Position numbers and translations under genes: made by a program. 8,109 nt of DNA from an uncultured Clostridia bacterium. GTDB taxonomy: Bacteria; Bacillota; Clostridia; Saccharofermentanales; Saccharofermentanaceae. Position 1 is the first letter of the stretch. The number at the start of each line of letters is the position of its first letter. The notes beneath the pieces were generated by a model. It searched no databases, was not told the origin of the DNA, and saw only the letters and a program-made list of their open reading frames with translations. The stretch covers positions 1 to 8,109 of the forward strand of contig CAMNNN010000056.1 of assembly GCA_946545505.1 (NCBI GenBank), read 5' to 3'. Below are positions 1-4,975 of this stretch, piece by piece.

Positions 1-42
1 CCGAGATCTACACTCTTTCCCTACACGACGCTCTTCCGATCT
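1..42 (+). other. Illumina P5/TruSeq read-1 adapter remnant (artefact)
   Basis: This stretch matches, from memory, the last 42 bases of the Illumina TruSeq universal (P5) adapter, including its characteristic end CTCTTCCGATCT at 31-42. Its orientation is the one expected when the adapter sits 5' of an insert, so the real insert starts at base 43. It is not organism DNA and should be trimmed. The neighbouring coding sequence is intact right up to base 43 and loses meaning at the junction, which fits adapter read into the contig end. Confidence 0.97.
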
Positions 43-552
43 CTTGCCATTCTTGACACCGGGGATTCTTCTTATAGCATCGGAGTGTCCCTGGGAAACG
101 CCCTTGCCCCAGAATGTGTAATCGTTACCTTCAGGGAGGATGCAGTTGGAATAGAGTCTCTGAAGTGAGAACATTCCGGGATCCCATCCTGCGGAGATGA
201 TCGATACCTTGTTGGCTCCCTTGGAAGCTTCATCTACTGCCTTGAAATGCTCGGGGATCTTAGCGTGAGTATCAAAGCTGTCGATTACATTATAAAGAGC
301 AGCATACTCAGGAGTTGTAACAGGAAGATCCGTAGCAGAACCTCCGCAGTTGATCATGATATCGAAGTCAGCTGTCTTGTTCTTAAGATCGCTTACGGAA
401 TAAACGGGAACGCCCTCTGTCTTGATCTTAACGGAAGAAGGATCACGTCTTGTGAATACACCCTTAAGCTCCATGTCAGGGCAGCGTCTGATCTCGCTTT
501 CGACGCCTCTGGCGAGGTTACCGTAACCGATGATACCAATTCTGATAGCCAT
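43..552 (-). CDS. ddh: meso-diaminopimelate dehydrogenase, N-terminal half (partial)
   Basis: Catalyses the reversible NADPH-dependent reductive amination of tetrahydrodipicolinate to meso-2,6-diaminopimelate, the one-step branch of lysine and peptidoglycan precursor synthesis in the cytoplasm. The 170 visible residues begin with a Rossmann fold (GYGNLARG at residues 9-16, binding NADP). They continue with CGGSATD (69-75), DSFDTH (91-96), SAGWDPGMFS (120-129) and FWGKGVSQGHSDAIRRI (147-163). The last two blocks are hallmarks of Ddh and match my memory of the Corynebacterium enzyme nearly residue for residue. Known family members are about 320-330 residues, so roughly half is present; the rest is lost at the adapter junction, not by mutation. 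The ATG at 552-550 is preceded by AGGAGG (568-563) ten bases upstream. Transcribed divergently from the kinase-like gene. The family assignment is firm. Confidence 0.95.
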
Positions 553-588
553 ATTGTAATTGCCTCCTCGGCTTAAAATTTCTATCAG

Positions 589-617
589 ATTATAGTTTAT
601 TGTTTTCACTTTTTAAA
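589..617 (-). promoter_or_regulatory. Probable promoter of ddh
   Basis: On the minus strand a perfect TATAAT lies at 594-589, with TTTAAA (four of six consensus positions) at 617-612, separated by 17 bp. It sits 36 bp upstream of the ddh start codon. The -10 is convincing and the -35 weak. It lies back-to-back with the kinase-gene promoter. Confidence 0.5.
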
Positions 618-620
618 TAT

Positions 621-650
621 TTGATGTAAGGAAAAGTTGTAAAATATAAA
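621..650 (+). promoter_or_regulatory. Probable promoter of the cytidylate-kinase-like gene
   Basis: TTGATG (621-626) and TATAAA (645-650) are separated by 18 bp, 33 bp before the start codon at 684. The -35 overlaps the upstream edge of the divergent ddh promoter region, so the two genes may compete for or share control. Confidence 0.45.
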
Positions 651-683
651 TACCTGAAGAGGATATTCAAGGGAGGTGATCCT

Positions 684-1292
684 ATGTCGATCAAGATAAT
701 CACTATCAGCAGACAGTTCGGAAGCGGCGGAAGATCCATTGCGAAGGAACTTGCACAGAAGCTCGGTTACGAGTACTACGATAAGGAGATTATCGAGCAG
801 GTTGCCGAGAAGACCGGTTTCTCCAAGGAAATCGTAGCGGCGAAGGGCGAGGAAGCTCCGGGTAAGAGTATCTTCTCTTACGGGTTTGAAGCACAAGCAA
901 CTCCCGGAATAATGAACGGCATGACGATGAACGATTATATCTGGTCCGTTCAGCGTAAAGTAATCAAGGATATTGCAGAGTCGGGTAAGCCCTGCGTTAT
1001 TGTAGGCCGTTCCGCTGATTACATTCTGAGAGATTATGACAGCGTCCTTAATGTCTATATCTGTGCTGATATGAATTTCCGTAAGGAACGTATAGTTAAG
1101 CTCTACGGCGAGACCGATAAGAAGCCCGAGAAGAGACTCGATGAGAAGGATAAGAAGAGAGCTGCCAATCATAAGCACTTCACTGATCTCGAGTGGGGGT
1201 ATGCACCGAACTATGACCTGTGCCTGAATTCCGGAGTTCTCGGCATCGATAAGTGTGTTGATATTATCGAAGATATAGTGAAGAATGGCTGA
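684..1292 (+). CDS. Cytidylate-kinase-like family protein
   Basis: A 202-residue cytosolic protein of the cytidylate-kinase-like P-loop family (Pfam AAA_26/Cytidylate_kin2 type). It opens with IITISRQFGSGGRSIA (residues 5-20), a glycine-rich phosphate loop in which the usual Walker GK[ST] is replaced by GGRS, as is normal in this family. Further family marks are LGYEYYDKEII (27-37), VIVGRSADYIL around residues 105-115, and the C-terminal pattern DLCLNSGVLGIDKCVDII. The ATG at 684 follows GGGAGGTGAT at 671-680, a strong ribosome site. Close homologues are common in Clostridia, but their phosphoryl acceptor is mostly unproven, so I do not call it cmk: genuine CMP kinase is usually a separate gene with a different P-loop. 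No convincing terminator is visible after the stop codon. Confidence 0.88.
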   Translation: MSIKIITISRQFGSGGRSIAKELAQKLGYEYYDKEIIEQVAEKTGFSKEIVAAKGEEAPGKSIFSYGFEAQATPGIMNGMTMNDYIWSVQRKVIKDIAESGKPCVIVGRSADYILRDYDSVLNVYICADMNFRKERIVKLYGETDKKPEKRLDEKDKKRAANHKHFTDLEWGYAPNYDLCLNSGVLGIDKCVDIIEDIVKNG

Positions 1293-1353
1293 TCATTAGC
1301 GGGCATCAGTTTGTGCTTTCTATCAAGTAACCCCCTGATTTGACAGGTTTATA

Positions 1354-1383
1354 TTGACACACTCGCGAAGCTTATTATATAAA
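1354..1383 (+). promoter_or_regulatory. Probable promoter of the sodium:solute symporter gene
   Basis: A perfect TTGACA (1354-1359) is followed after 18 bp by TATAAA (1378-1383). A second perfect TTGACA at 1340-1345 has no matching -10 box at the right distance. Transcription would start near 1390, immediately before the hairpin at 1394-1421. Confidence 0.6.
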
Positions 1384-1393
1384 TAGTTTCCGT

Positions 1394-1421
1394 AAGGGCT
1401 GTCCTTGCAAGGGCAGCCCTT
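1394..1421 (+). promoter_or_regulatory. Stable 5'-leader hairpin upstream of the symporter gene
   Basis: AAGGGCTGTCCT (1394-1405) pairs with AGGGCAGCCCTT (1410-1421) over 12 bp with one G-U wobble and a TGCA loop. It lies a few bases after the predicted transcription start and ends six bases before the GGAGG ribosome site. No T-run follows, so it is not an ordinary terminator. A role in mRNA 5'-end stability or translation control is inferred. Confidence 0.5.
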
Positions 1422-1437
1422 CTCTATGGAGGTAGTT

Positions 1438-2982
1438 ATGATAATTAAGATCCTGATGCTTATCGTGTTCTTCGCGGTATTGATACTCGTCGGTGTGTTG
1501 AGCCGTAAGAGTGCGAAGAATGTAGACGGCTTTGTTCTCGGCGGCAGGTCCGTCGGTCCTTGGCTTACGGCTTTCGCTTATGGTACGAGTTATTTCTCCG
1601 CGGTTATCTTTATAGGTTACGCCGGACAGTTCGGTTGGAAATTCGGTGTTGCTTCCACCTGGATTGGTATCGGTAACGCAGTAATCGGCTCGCTCCTCGC
1701 ATGGGTTATCCTCGGAAGAAGAACGAGACTTATGACTCATAAGCTCGACTCATCTACGATGCCAGAGTTCTTCTCCAAGAGATTCGACTCGAAGAGCCTC
1801 CGTCTCGGATCTTCGCTTATCATCTTTATATTTCTTATCCCTTACACGGCATCTTTGTACAACGGCCTTTCCAGACTGTTCGAGATGGCATTTAACATTG
1901 ATTACAAGTACTGCATCATAGCGATGGCGGTGCTCACGGGTATCTACGTTATCGTAGGCGGATATATGGCTACAGCCATTAACGACTTCATCCAGGGTAT
2001 CATCATGCTCATCGGTATCGTAGCCGTTATATTTGCAGTATTGAATATCCACGGCGGCTTCATGGGTTCCATGATGGAACTTGCCAAGATTCCCGGCGAT
2101 TTTCCTGAATACAACGGTGCATATACATCATTCGTCGGACCTTTGCCTGTTGACCTTCTCGGTGTAGTTATCCTCACGTCACTCGGTACATGGGGACTTC
2201 CTCAGATGGTTCAGAAGTTCTACGCCATCAAGCACGAGGACGCTATCAAGAAGGGTACGATCATCTCCACATTCTTCGCTATCGTAGTTGCCGGCGGCTG
2301 CTACTTCTTAGGCGGATTCGGAAGACTCTTCCTTACTCAGGAGCAGGTAGATGCCATGGGATTCGACGCCATTGTTCCCTCGATGCTTGCCAACCTCAAC
2401 GACATCCTTATCGCGATCGTCGTTATCCTTGTTCTGTCAGCTTCGATGTCCACGCTCTCTTCGCTGGTACTCACATCAAGCTCGACACTCACACTCGATT
2501 TCATCTCAGGCACCGTAGTGAAGAAGATGTCCGAGACAGCCAAGCTTGCCTGCCTCAGAGTGCTTGTTGTTATCTTCATCATCATTTCCGCTGTCATCGC
2601 ACTTATACAGTACAGTTCTTCAGTAACATTCATCGCTCAGCTCATGGGCGTATCCTGGGGTGCTCTCGCAGGTGCATTCCTCGCGCCGTTCCTCTTCAGC
2701 CTTTACTGGAAAAAGACAACGAAAGCTTCATGCTGGGCATGCTTTATCTTCGGCTCTGTGCTCATGGTAGCCAACATGCTCTTCAGAAGCAGCTTCCCGG
2801 ATCTTCTCAAGTCACCCATTAACTGCGGTGCTTTCGCAATGCTCGCAGGCTTCATTATCGTTCCTGTAGTAAGCCTTATCTCGAAGAAACCTGAGAAGTC
2901 TCTTGTAGAGAACGCTTTCGAGAGCTACGAGAGACCTGTTACGGTTAAGTCCAAGAGCATTCTCGAGGAAGAAGAGAATTAA
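1438..2982 (+). CDS. Sodium:solute symporter (SSS/PutP family), substrate unknown
   Basis: A 514-residue integral membrane transporter expected to couple Na+ influx to uptake of a small solute. The protein is a chain of hydrophobic segments with SSS-family marks: VDGFVLGGRSVGPW (29-42) after the first helix, GTSYFSAVIFIGYAG (49-63), GGYMATAINDFIQG (174-187), WGLPQMVQKF (252-261), and SASMSTLSSLVLTSSSTLTLD (334-354). The last contains the serine-rich stretch that contributes to the Na+ site in characterised members. The length is normal for PutP-like carriers (about 500). I chose ATG 1438 because GGAGG (1428-1432) sits five bases before it; in-frame TTG 1405 lies inside the leader hairpin, and ATG 1426 overlaps the ribosome site. 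It stands alone between its own promoter and a terminator-like hairpin. Proline, pantothenate, sugar or sialic acid are all possible substrates; the sequence does not decide. Confidence 0.9.
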   Translation: MIIKILMLIVFFAVLILVGVLSRKSAKNVDGFVLGGRSVGPWLTAFAYGTSYFSAVIFIGYAGQFGWKFGVASTWIGIGNAVIGSLLAWVILGRRTRLMTHKLDSSTMPEFFSKRFDSKSLRLGSSLIIFIFLIPYTASLYNGLSRLFEMAFNIDYKYCIIAMAVLTGIYVIVGGYMATAINDFIQGIIMLIGIVAVIFAVLNIHGGFMGSMMELAKIPGDFPEYNGAYTSFVGPLPVDLLGVVILTSLGTWGLPQMVQKFYAIKHEDAIKKGTIISTFFAIVVAGGCYFLGGFGRLFLTQEQVDAMGFDAIVPSMLANLNDILIAIVVILVLSASMSTLSSLVLTSSSTLTLDFISGTVVKKMSETAKLACLRVLVVIFIIISAVIALIQYSSSVTFIAQLMGVSWGALAGAFLAPFLFSLYWKKTTKASCWACFIFGSVLMVANMLFRSSFPDLLKSPINCGAFAMLAGFIIVPVVSLISKKPEKSLVENAFESYERPVTVKSKSILEEEEN

Positions 2983-2986
2983 TAAG

Positions 2987-3015
2987 TTGTTGCCATTGCA
3001 GCGGGGTGGTATAAT
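2987..3015 (+). promoter_or_regulatory. Promoter of tRNA-Ala
   Basis: TTGTTG (2987-2992) and a perfect TATAAT (3010-3015) are separated by 17 bp, 15 bp before the mature tRNA 5' end. Transcription would begin near 3022, giving a leader of only about nine bases for RNase P to remove. Confidence 0.65.
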
Positions 3016-3026
3016 CATCCCGTTGC
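2998..3026 (+). terminator. Terminator-like hairpin after the symporter, overlapping the tRNA promoter
   Basis: GCAGCGGGGTGGT (2998-3010) pairs with ATCATCCCGTTGC (3014-3026) over 13 bp when G-U pairs are allowed (four of them), with an ATA loop. The tail is only TCTT, so termination may be weak. The G-U pairs work only in plus-strand RNA, which suggests an RNA hairpin and not a DNA operator. The tRNA -10 box is in the loop and right arm. Confidence 0.45.
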
Positions 3027-3030
3027 TCTT

Positions 3031-3106
3031 GGGGCATTAGCTCAGCTGGGAGAGCGCTACGCTGGCAGCGTAGAGGTCACGGGTTCGAGCCCCGTATGCT
3101 CCACCA
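3031..3106 (+). tRNA. tRNA-Ala (anticodon GGC)
   Basis: A complete 76-nt cloverleaf with encoded CCA. The acceptor stem GGGGCAT pairs with ATGCTCC and includes the G3-U70 wobble that is the identity element for alanyl-tRNA synthetase. The D arm is GCTC/GAGC, the anticodon stem CTACG/CGTAG with loop CTGGCAG, and the T arm ACGGG-TTCGAGC-CCCGT. The anticodon GGC is at 3064-3066 and reads GCC/GCU. It has its own promoter and a strong terminator, so it is a single-gene transcript. Its T-loop and 3' end are duplicated 200 bp downstream. Confidence 0.97.
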
Positions 3107-3108
3107 AA
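3085..3108 (+). repeat. Direct repeat copy 1: tRNA-Ala T-loop to 3' end (possible attachment site)
   Basis: These 24 bases, from the T-loop through CCA and two further A residues, recur exactly at 3285-3308. The T-arm/3' end of tRNA genes is the usual crossover target of tyrosine-recombinase integrases, so this could be an att core. No integrase is in the window. Confidence 0.7.
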
Positions 3109-3147
3109 ACAAAAGGACATCGGCATGAGTCGATGTCCTTTTGTTTT
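3106..3147 (+). terminator. Rho-independent terminator of tRNA-Ala
   Basis: A perfect 17-bp inverted repeat, left arm 3106-3122 and right arm 3131-3147, with loop GCATGAGT. The GC core is GGACATCG/CGATGTCC and the outer arms are A-rich then T-rich (TTTTGTTTT), so it can act in both directions. It begins on the last base of the encoded CCA. Confidence 0.9.
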
Positions 3148-3160
3148 ATGTAGTCTTGAG

Positions 3161-3284
3161 GGGCTCGGACCCGAGAGGGGACCGGGCGAGAAGAGGAGCT
3201 TCCGGTGGAAGGTCCGGCGCCCGGGCGGCCACAGTGAGACGGAAGTCGAACAAGGCCACAGGCAGTGAGCTTGCGAGCTGCCGG
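3161..3284 (+). other. GC-rich structured segment, possible RNA or mobile repeat
   Basis: Composition changes abruptly: 43 of 60 bases are G or C at 3181-3240, while surrounding DNA is far lower. A two-tier hairpin is visible: outer arms CCGGGCG (3182-3188) and CGCCCGG (3218-3224), inner arms GGAGCTTCC (3195-3203) and GGAAGGTCC (3207-3215) with one mismatch and a GGT loop. A smaller CTCGG/CCGAG pairing is at 3164-3175. GGCCACAG occurs at 3227 and 3254, and CAGTGAG at 3232 and 3263. No promoter is visible directly upstream. It could be part of a dispersed repeat or a structured RNA; I do not recognise a named family. Confidence 0.45.
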
Positions 3285-3308
3285 TCGAGCCCCGTATGCT
3301 CCACCAAA
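3285..3308 (+). repeat. Direct repeat copy 2: displaced tRNA-Ala 3' end (possible att site or tRNA remnant)
   Basis: Identical over 24 bases to 3085-3108, exactly 200 bp away. The next base differs and the following CAAAA again matches (3310-3314). It begins in the T-loop and lacks the 5' T-arm strand, D arm and anticodon arm, so it cannot be a tRNA. This is the form expected of the distal copy left by site-specific integration at a tRNA gene, or of a repeat that carries a tRNA tail. Confidence 0.7.
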
Positions 3309-3380
3309 TCAAAATCGGACGTTGCAAAAAGCCAATGATTTCAGTACTTCTACGGTTTTGGAACAATCAAGAAAAAGAGT

Positions 3381-3402
3381 TTTGCGACAAATTTGCGACA
3401 AA
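3381..3402 (+). repeat. Tandem 11-bp repeat, two copies of TTTGCGACAAA
   Basis: Two abutting perfect copies at 3381-3391 and 3392-3402. Each copy is itself a small inverted repeat (TTTG-CGA-CAAA). Such iterons can bind a recombinase, excisionase or regulator; the location, 73 bp from the tRNA-end copy, makes an arm-type recombinase site one possibility. No binding protein is visible in the window. Confidence 0.5.
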
Positions 3403-3422
3403 ATAAAAAAGAACGTCCAATT

Positions 3423-3456
3423 AAAGGTCAGGCTTAACGGTCTGACCTTTTCTTTT
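3423..3456 (+). terminator. Orphan Rho-independent terminator
   Basis: AAAGGTCAG (3423-3431) pairs with CTGACCTTT (3442-3450), followed by a T-rich tail ending at 3456 (TTTTCTTTT). No protein gene lies upstream on this strand, so it either ends an unannotated RNA, marks the end of a deleted element, or insulates the next operon. Confidence 0.8.
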
Positions 3457-3485
3457 GATTATGTTGGTTACATCTATGAACACTT

Positions 3486-3514
3486 TTGGCAAAACAGATT
3501 AGTAATGATAGAAT
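3486..3514 (+). promoter_or_regulatory. Promoter of the YGPP peptide / radical SAM operon
   Basis: TTGGCA (3486-3491) and TAGAAT (3509-3514) are separated by exactly 17 bp, each five of six consensus. The start codon of the small peptide gene is 51 bp downstream. It lies just after the orphan terminator, so the operon is a separate transcription unit. Confidence 0.65.
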
Positions 3515-3565
3515 TACATATGAATAATATAAAACTTCTTTTAGATGTAATTATGGTGACTGTTT

Positions 3566-3871
3566 ATGAAGAAGCCAAGCAATGATAAGATTACTGCCGC
3601 GAAGATTATTGCCGGTGTAGTAGCTTCGCTTACTATCGGTGCCAATATAACAGGATGCGTTTATGGACCTCCGCCGGAAGAGACGGCTGAATCCGCTCCG
3701 GAGACCAAGACTGAGGAAACAGTCGCTGTTGAACCGACAGTAGATCCTGACGATAACATCAACGCGGACGTTTACGGACCTCCGGAAGACTTCAATGTGG
3801 ATAACAATGAAGTTCCATGCGTCTACGGACCGCCGGAAGCTTTCGAAGAAACTATTGATGAATCCCATTAA
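3566..3871 (+). CDS. Small lipoprotein-like peptide with three YGPP motifs; candidate substrate of the downstream radical SAM enzyme
   Basis: A 101-residue protein. Residues 1-30 are a basic N-terminus plus hydrophobic stretch (AAKIIAGVVASLTIGANITG) ending in the lipobox-like ITGC, so Cys31 could be lipidated. The mature part is acidic and low-complexity, with CVYGPP at 31-36, DVYGPP at 68-73 and CVYGPP at 85-90, each followed by a proline or an acidic residue. The ribosome site GGTGA (3555-3559) is six bases before ATG 3566. The last 14 bases overlap the radical SAM gene, which argues for coupled synthesis. Repeated aromatic-Gly-Pro-Pro motifs beside a SPASM maturase suggest a modified peptide (RiPP-like) or modified lipoprotein; the first motif starts on the lipobox cysteine itself. 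From memory this recalls the 'rSAM/lipoprotein' pairs of Bacteroidetes, whose small lipoproteins have YG-P motifs near the lipid cysteine. The modification is not shown by the sequence. Confidence 0.75.
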   Translation: MKKPSNDKITAAKIIAGVVASLTIGANITGCVYGPPPEETAESAPETKTEETVAVEPTVDPDDNINADVYGPPEDFNVDNNEVPCVYGPPEAFEETIDESH

Positions 3872-4949
3872 TCCTGAAATCGCAAGATTGAAGACTGAAC
3901 ACTTAGATCAGCTTGCTGATCATGTTGACGGTCTTTACGGAAAGCCTCAGCTGAGGCATCTGTTTTTTGAACTCACCTCCGCTTGTAACGAGAGGTGTTT
4001 TCATTGCGGAAGTAACTGCTCCGTACCTGGCAAGGATGAGCTTACCACTGAGGAGTTTAAGTCCATATTAGATCAGGTAATAGAAGACTTCGATATCAAC
4101 CGCCTGCAGTTATGCATAACCGGAGGCGAGCCCCTCATAAGGAAAGACTTCTTCGAGATAATGAACTACGCCAGAAGCCTCGGATACCACTGGGGTATGA
4201 CGTCAAATGCGACTCTTATCACTAAAGAAGTAGCACATAAGCTTGCGGAAGCCGGAATGGGTACGATATCCGTTTCTATCGACGGTCTGCCCGAGACGCA
4301 CGACCGTCTGCGCGGCATGAAGAATGCGTATAAGCTTGCCATGGAAGGCATCCAGAACCTCATAGATGAGAACGCTTTCAAGGCAATTCAGGTAACCACT
4401 GTTTTTAATCACGAGAACCTTAAGGTAATCGATGAGCTTTTCGAGGTGATGAAGGGTATCGACATCGACTCGTGGCGTGTAATTAACCTGGAGCCGATAG
4501 GGCGTGCCCTCACACGTCCGGAGCTGATGTGCACTCCCGATGACCTCCGCACTATGTTCGAGTTTATTCGCCAAGCGCGTCGAGACGGTTACCCCGTAGA
4601 GTACGGCTGCAGCCACTACCTTGGACTCGACTACGAAGTTGAGGTGCGTGAGTGGTATTGGCTTTGTAATGCGGGAGTCTATACTGCCAGTATTATGAGT
4701 AACGGAGATATAGGTGCCTGTCTTGATATAGAACGCAGCCCTAAGACGATACAGGGTAATATAAGGCGAGATAGACTTAAAGATGTTTGGGATAATAGGT
4801 TCGAGTTCTTTAGAAGAAATAAGGCATGTGATTCAGATAAATGTAGAAATTGTAATCATAGTAAGTACTGCAGGGGTGATGCTGCTCATTCTTGGGATTA
4901 TATAAATGATGAGCCTCTGATATGTATGAAGGGTGTTTTGTTTGAATAA
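3858..4949 (+). CDS. Radical SAM/SPASM domain protein, probable peptide or lipoprotein maturase
   Basis: A 363-residue cytosolic iron-sulfur enzyme. The radical SAM cluster motif is CNERCFHC (Cys43, Cys47, Cys50), followed by Cys54; GGEP at 89-92 binds the SAM amino group, and ISVSIDG (137-143) is a core strand. The C-terminus is SPASM-like: Cys270, Cys288 (NGDIGAC), Cys324, then CRNCNHSKYC (329-338) and Cys356. The usual CxGGC ending of the CX2CX5CX3C block is CRGDAA, lacking the last cysteine, so auxiliary cluster ligation may differ. I start at ATG 3858, inside the last codons of the peptide gene; in-frame ATG 3795 would need a long overlap and adds a non-conserved tail. No good ribosome site precedes 3858, which fits translational coupling. 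There is no separate RiPP recognition domain or PqqD gene nearby, though residues 1-35 could bind substrate. Base composition falls sharply through the 3' third. Confidence 0.88.
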   Translation: MNPINPEIARLKTEHLDQLADHVDGLYGKPQLRHLFFELTSACNERCFHCGSNCSVPGKDELTTEEFKSILDQVIEDFDINRLQLCITGGEPLIRKDFFEIMNYARSLGYHWGMTSNATLITKEVAHKLAEAGMGTISVSIDGLPETHDRLRGMKNAYKLAMEGIQNLIDENAFKAIQVTTVFNHENLKVIDELFEVMKGIDIDSWRVINLEPIGRALTRPELMCTPDDLRTMFEFIRQARRDGYPVEYGCSHYLGLDYEVEVREWYWLCNAGVYTASIMSNGDIGACLDIERSPKTIQGNIRRDRLKDVWDNRFEFFRRNKACDSDKCRNCNHSKYCRGDAAHSWDYINDEPLICMKGVLFE

Positions 4950-4965
4950 CGAACCGTGGGATGAT

Positions 4966-4969
4966 GGAG
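4966..4969 (+). promoter_or_regulatory. Ribosome site that decides the start of the large lipoprotein
   Basis: GGAG sits six bases before ATG 4976. The in-frame ATGs at 4961 and 4964 lie before or over this site and would add five residues in front of a complete signal peptide, so 4976 is preferred. Confidence 0.6.
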
Positions 4970-4975
4970 TTAATA

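Larger units (their letters stand above)
3148..3565. other. 418-bp stretch without a protein gene between tRNA terminator and peptide operon
   Basis: I see no supportable protein gene here on either strand: the open frames have no ribosome sites and run through the tRNA fragment. It contains, in order, a GC-rich hairpin-forming segment, a tRNA 3'-end copy, an AT-rich segment with a tandem 11-bp repeat, an orphan terminator, and the promoter of the next operon. Each is listed separately. Confidence 0.75.

Noticed and set aside
247..576. Plus-strand open frame opposite ddh
   Set aside because: Antisense to a firmly recognised ddh sequence, with no ribosome site.
606..1178. Long minus-strand open frame opposite the cytidylate-kinase-like gene
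   Set aside because: The plus-strand gene has clear family motifs and a strong ribosome site; this frame is its antisense shadow.
1405..1437. TTG start giving an 11-residue longer symporter
   Set aside because: The TTG lies in the leader hairpin without a ribosome site; GGAGG five bases before ATG 1438 decides the start.
3141..3338. Plus-strand open frame of 65 codons through the GC-rich segment
   Set aside because: Arginine/serine/glycine-rich composition simply reflects GC-rich DNA; it starts in the tRNA terminator arm and has no ribosome site.
3037..3366. Minus-strand open frame encoding a peptide with GARTRDL-like sequence across the tRNA
   Set aside because: It is the antisense translation of tRNA-Ala and its partial copy. 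The GARTRDL-type string is a well-known false protein from tRNA genes, and there is no ribosome site.
3265..3585. Plus-strand open frame of 106 codons after the tRNA-end repeat
   Set aside because: It crosses the tRNA fragment, an intrinsic terminator and the next operon's promoter, has no ribosome site and no protein-like pattern.
3795..3857. Longer N-terminus for the radical SAM protein
   Set aside because: It would overlap the peptide gene by 77 bases, and the extra residues are just the peptide's codons read in another frame.
3551..3868. Minus-strand arginine/phenylalanine-rich open frame opposite the YGPP peptide gene
   Set aside because: The plus-strand gene has promoter, ribosome site, signal sequence and motif repeats. 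The minus frame has none of these.
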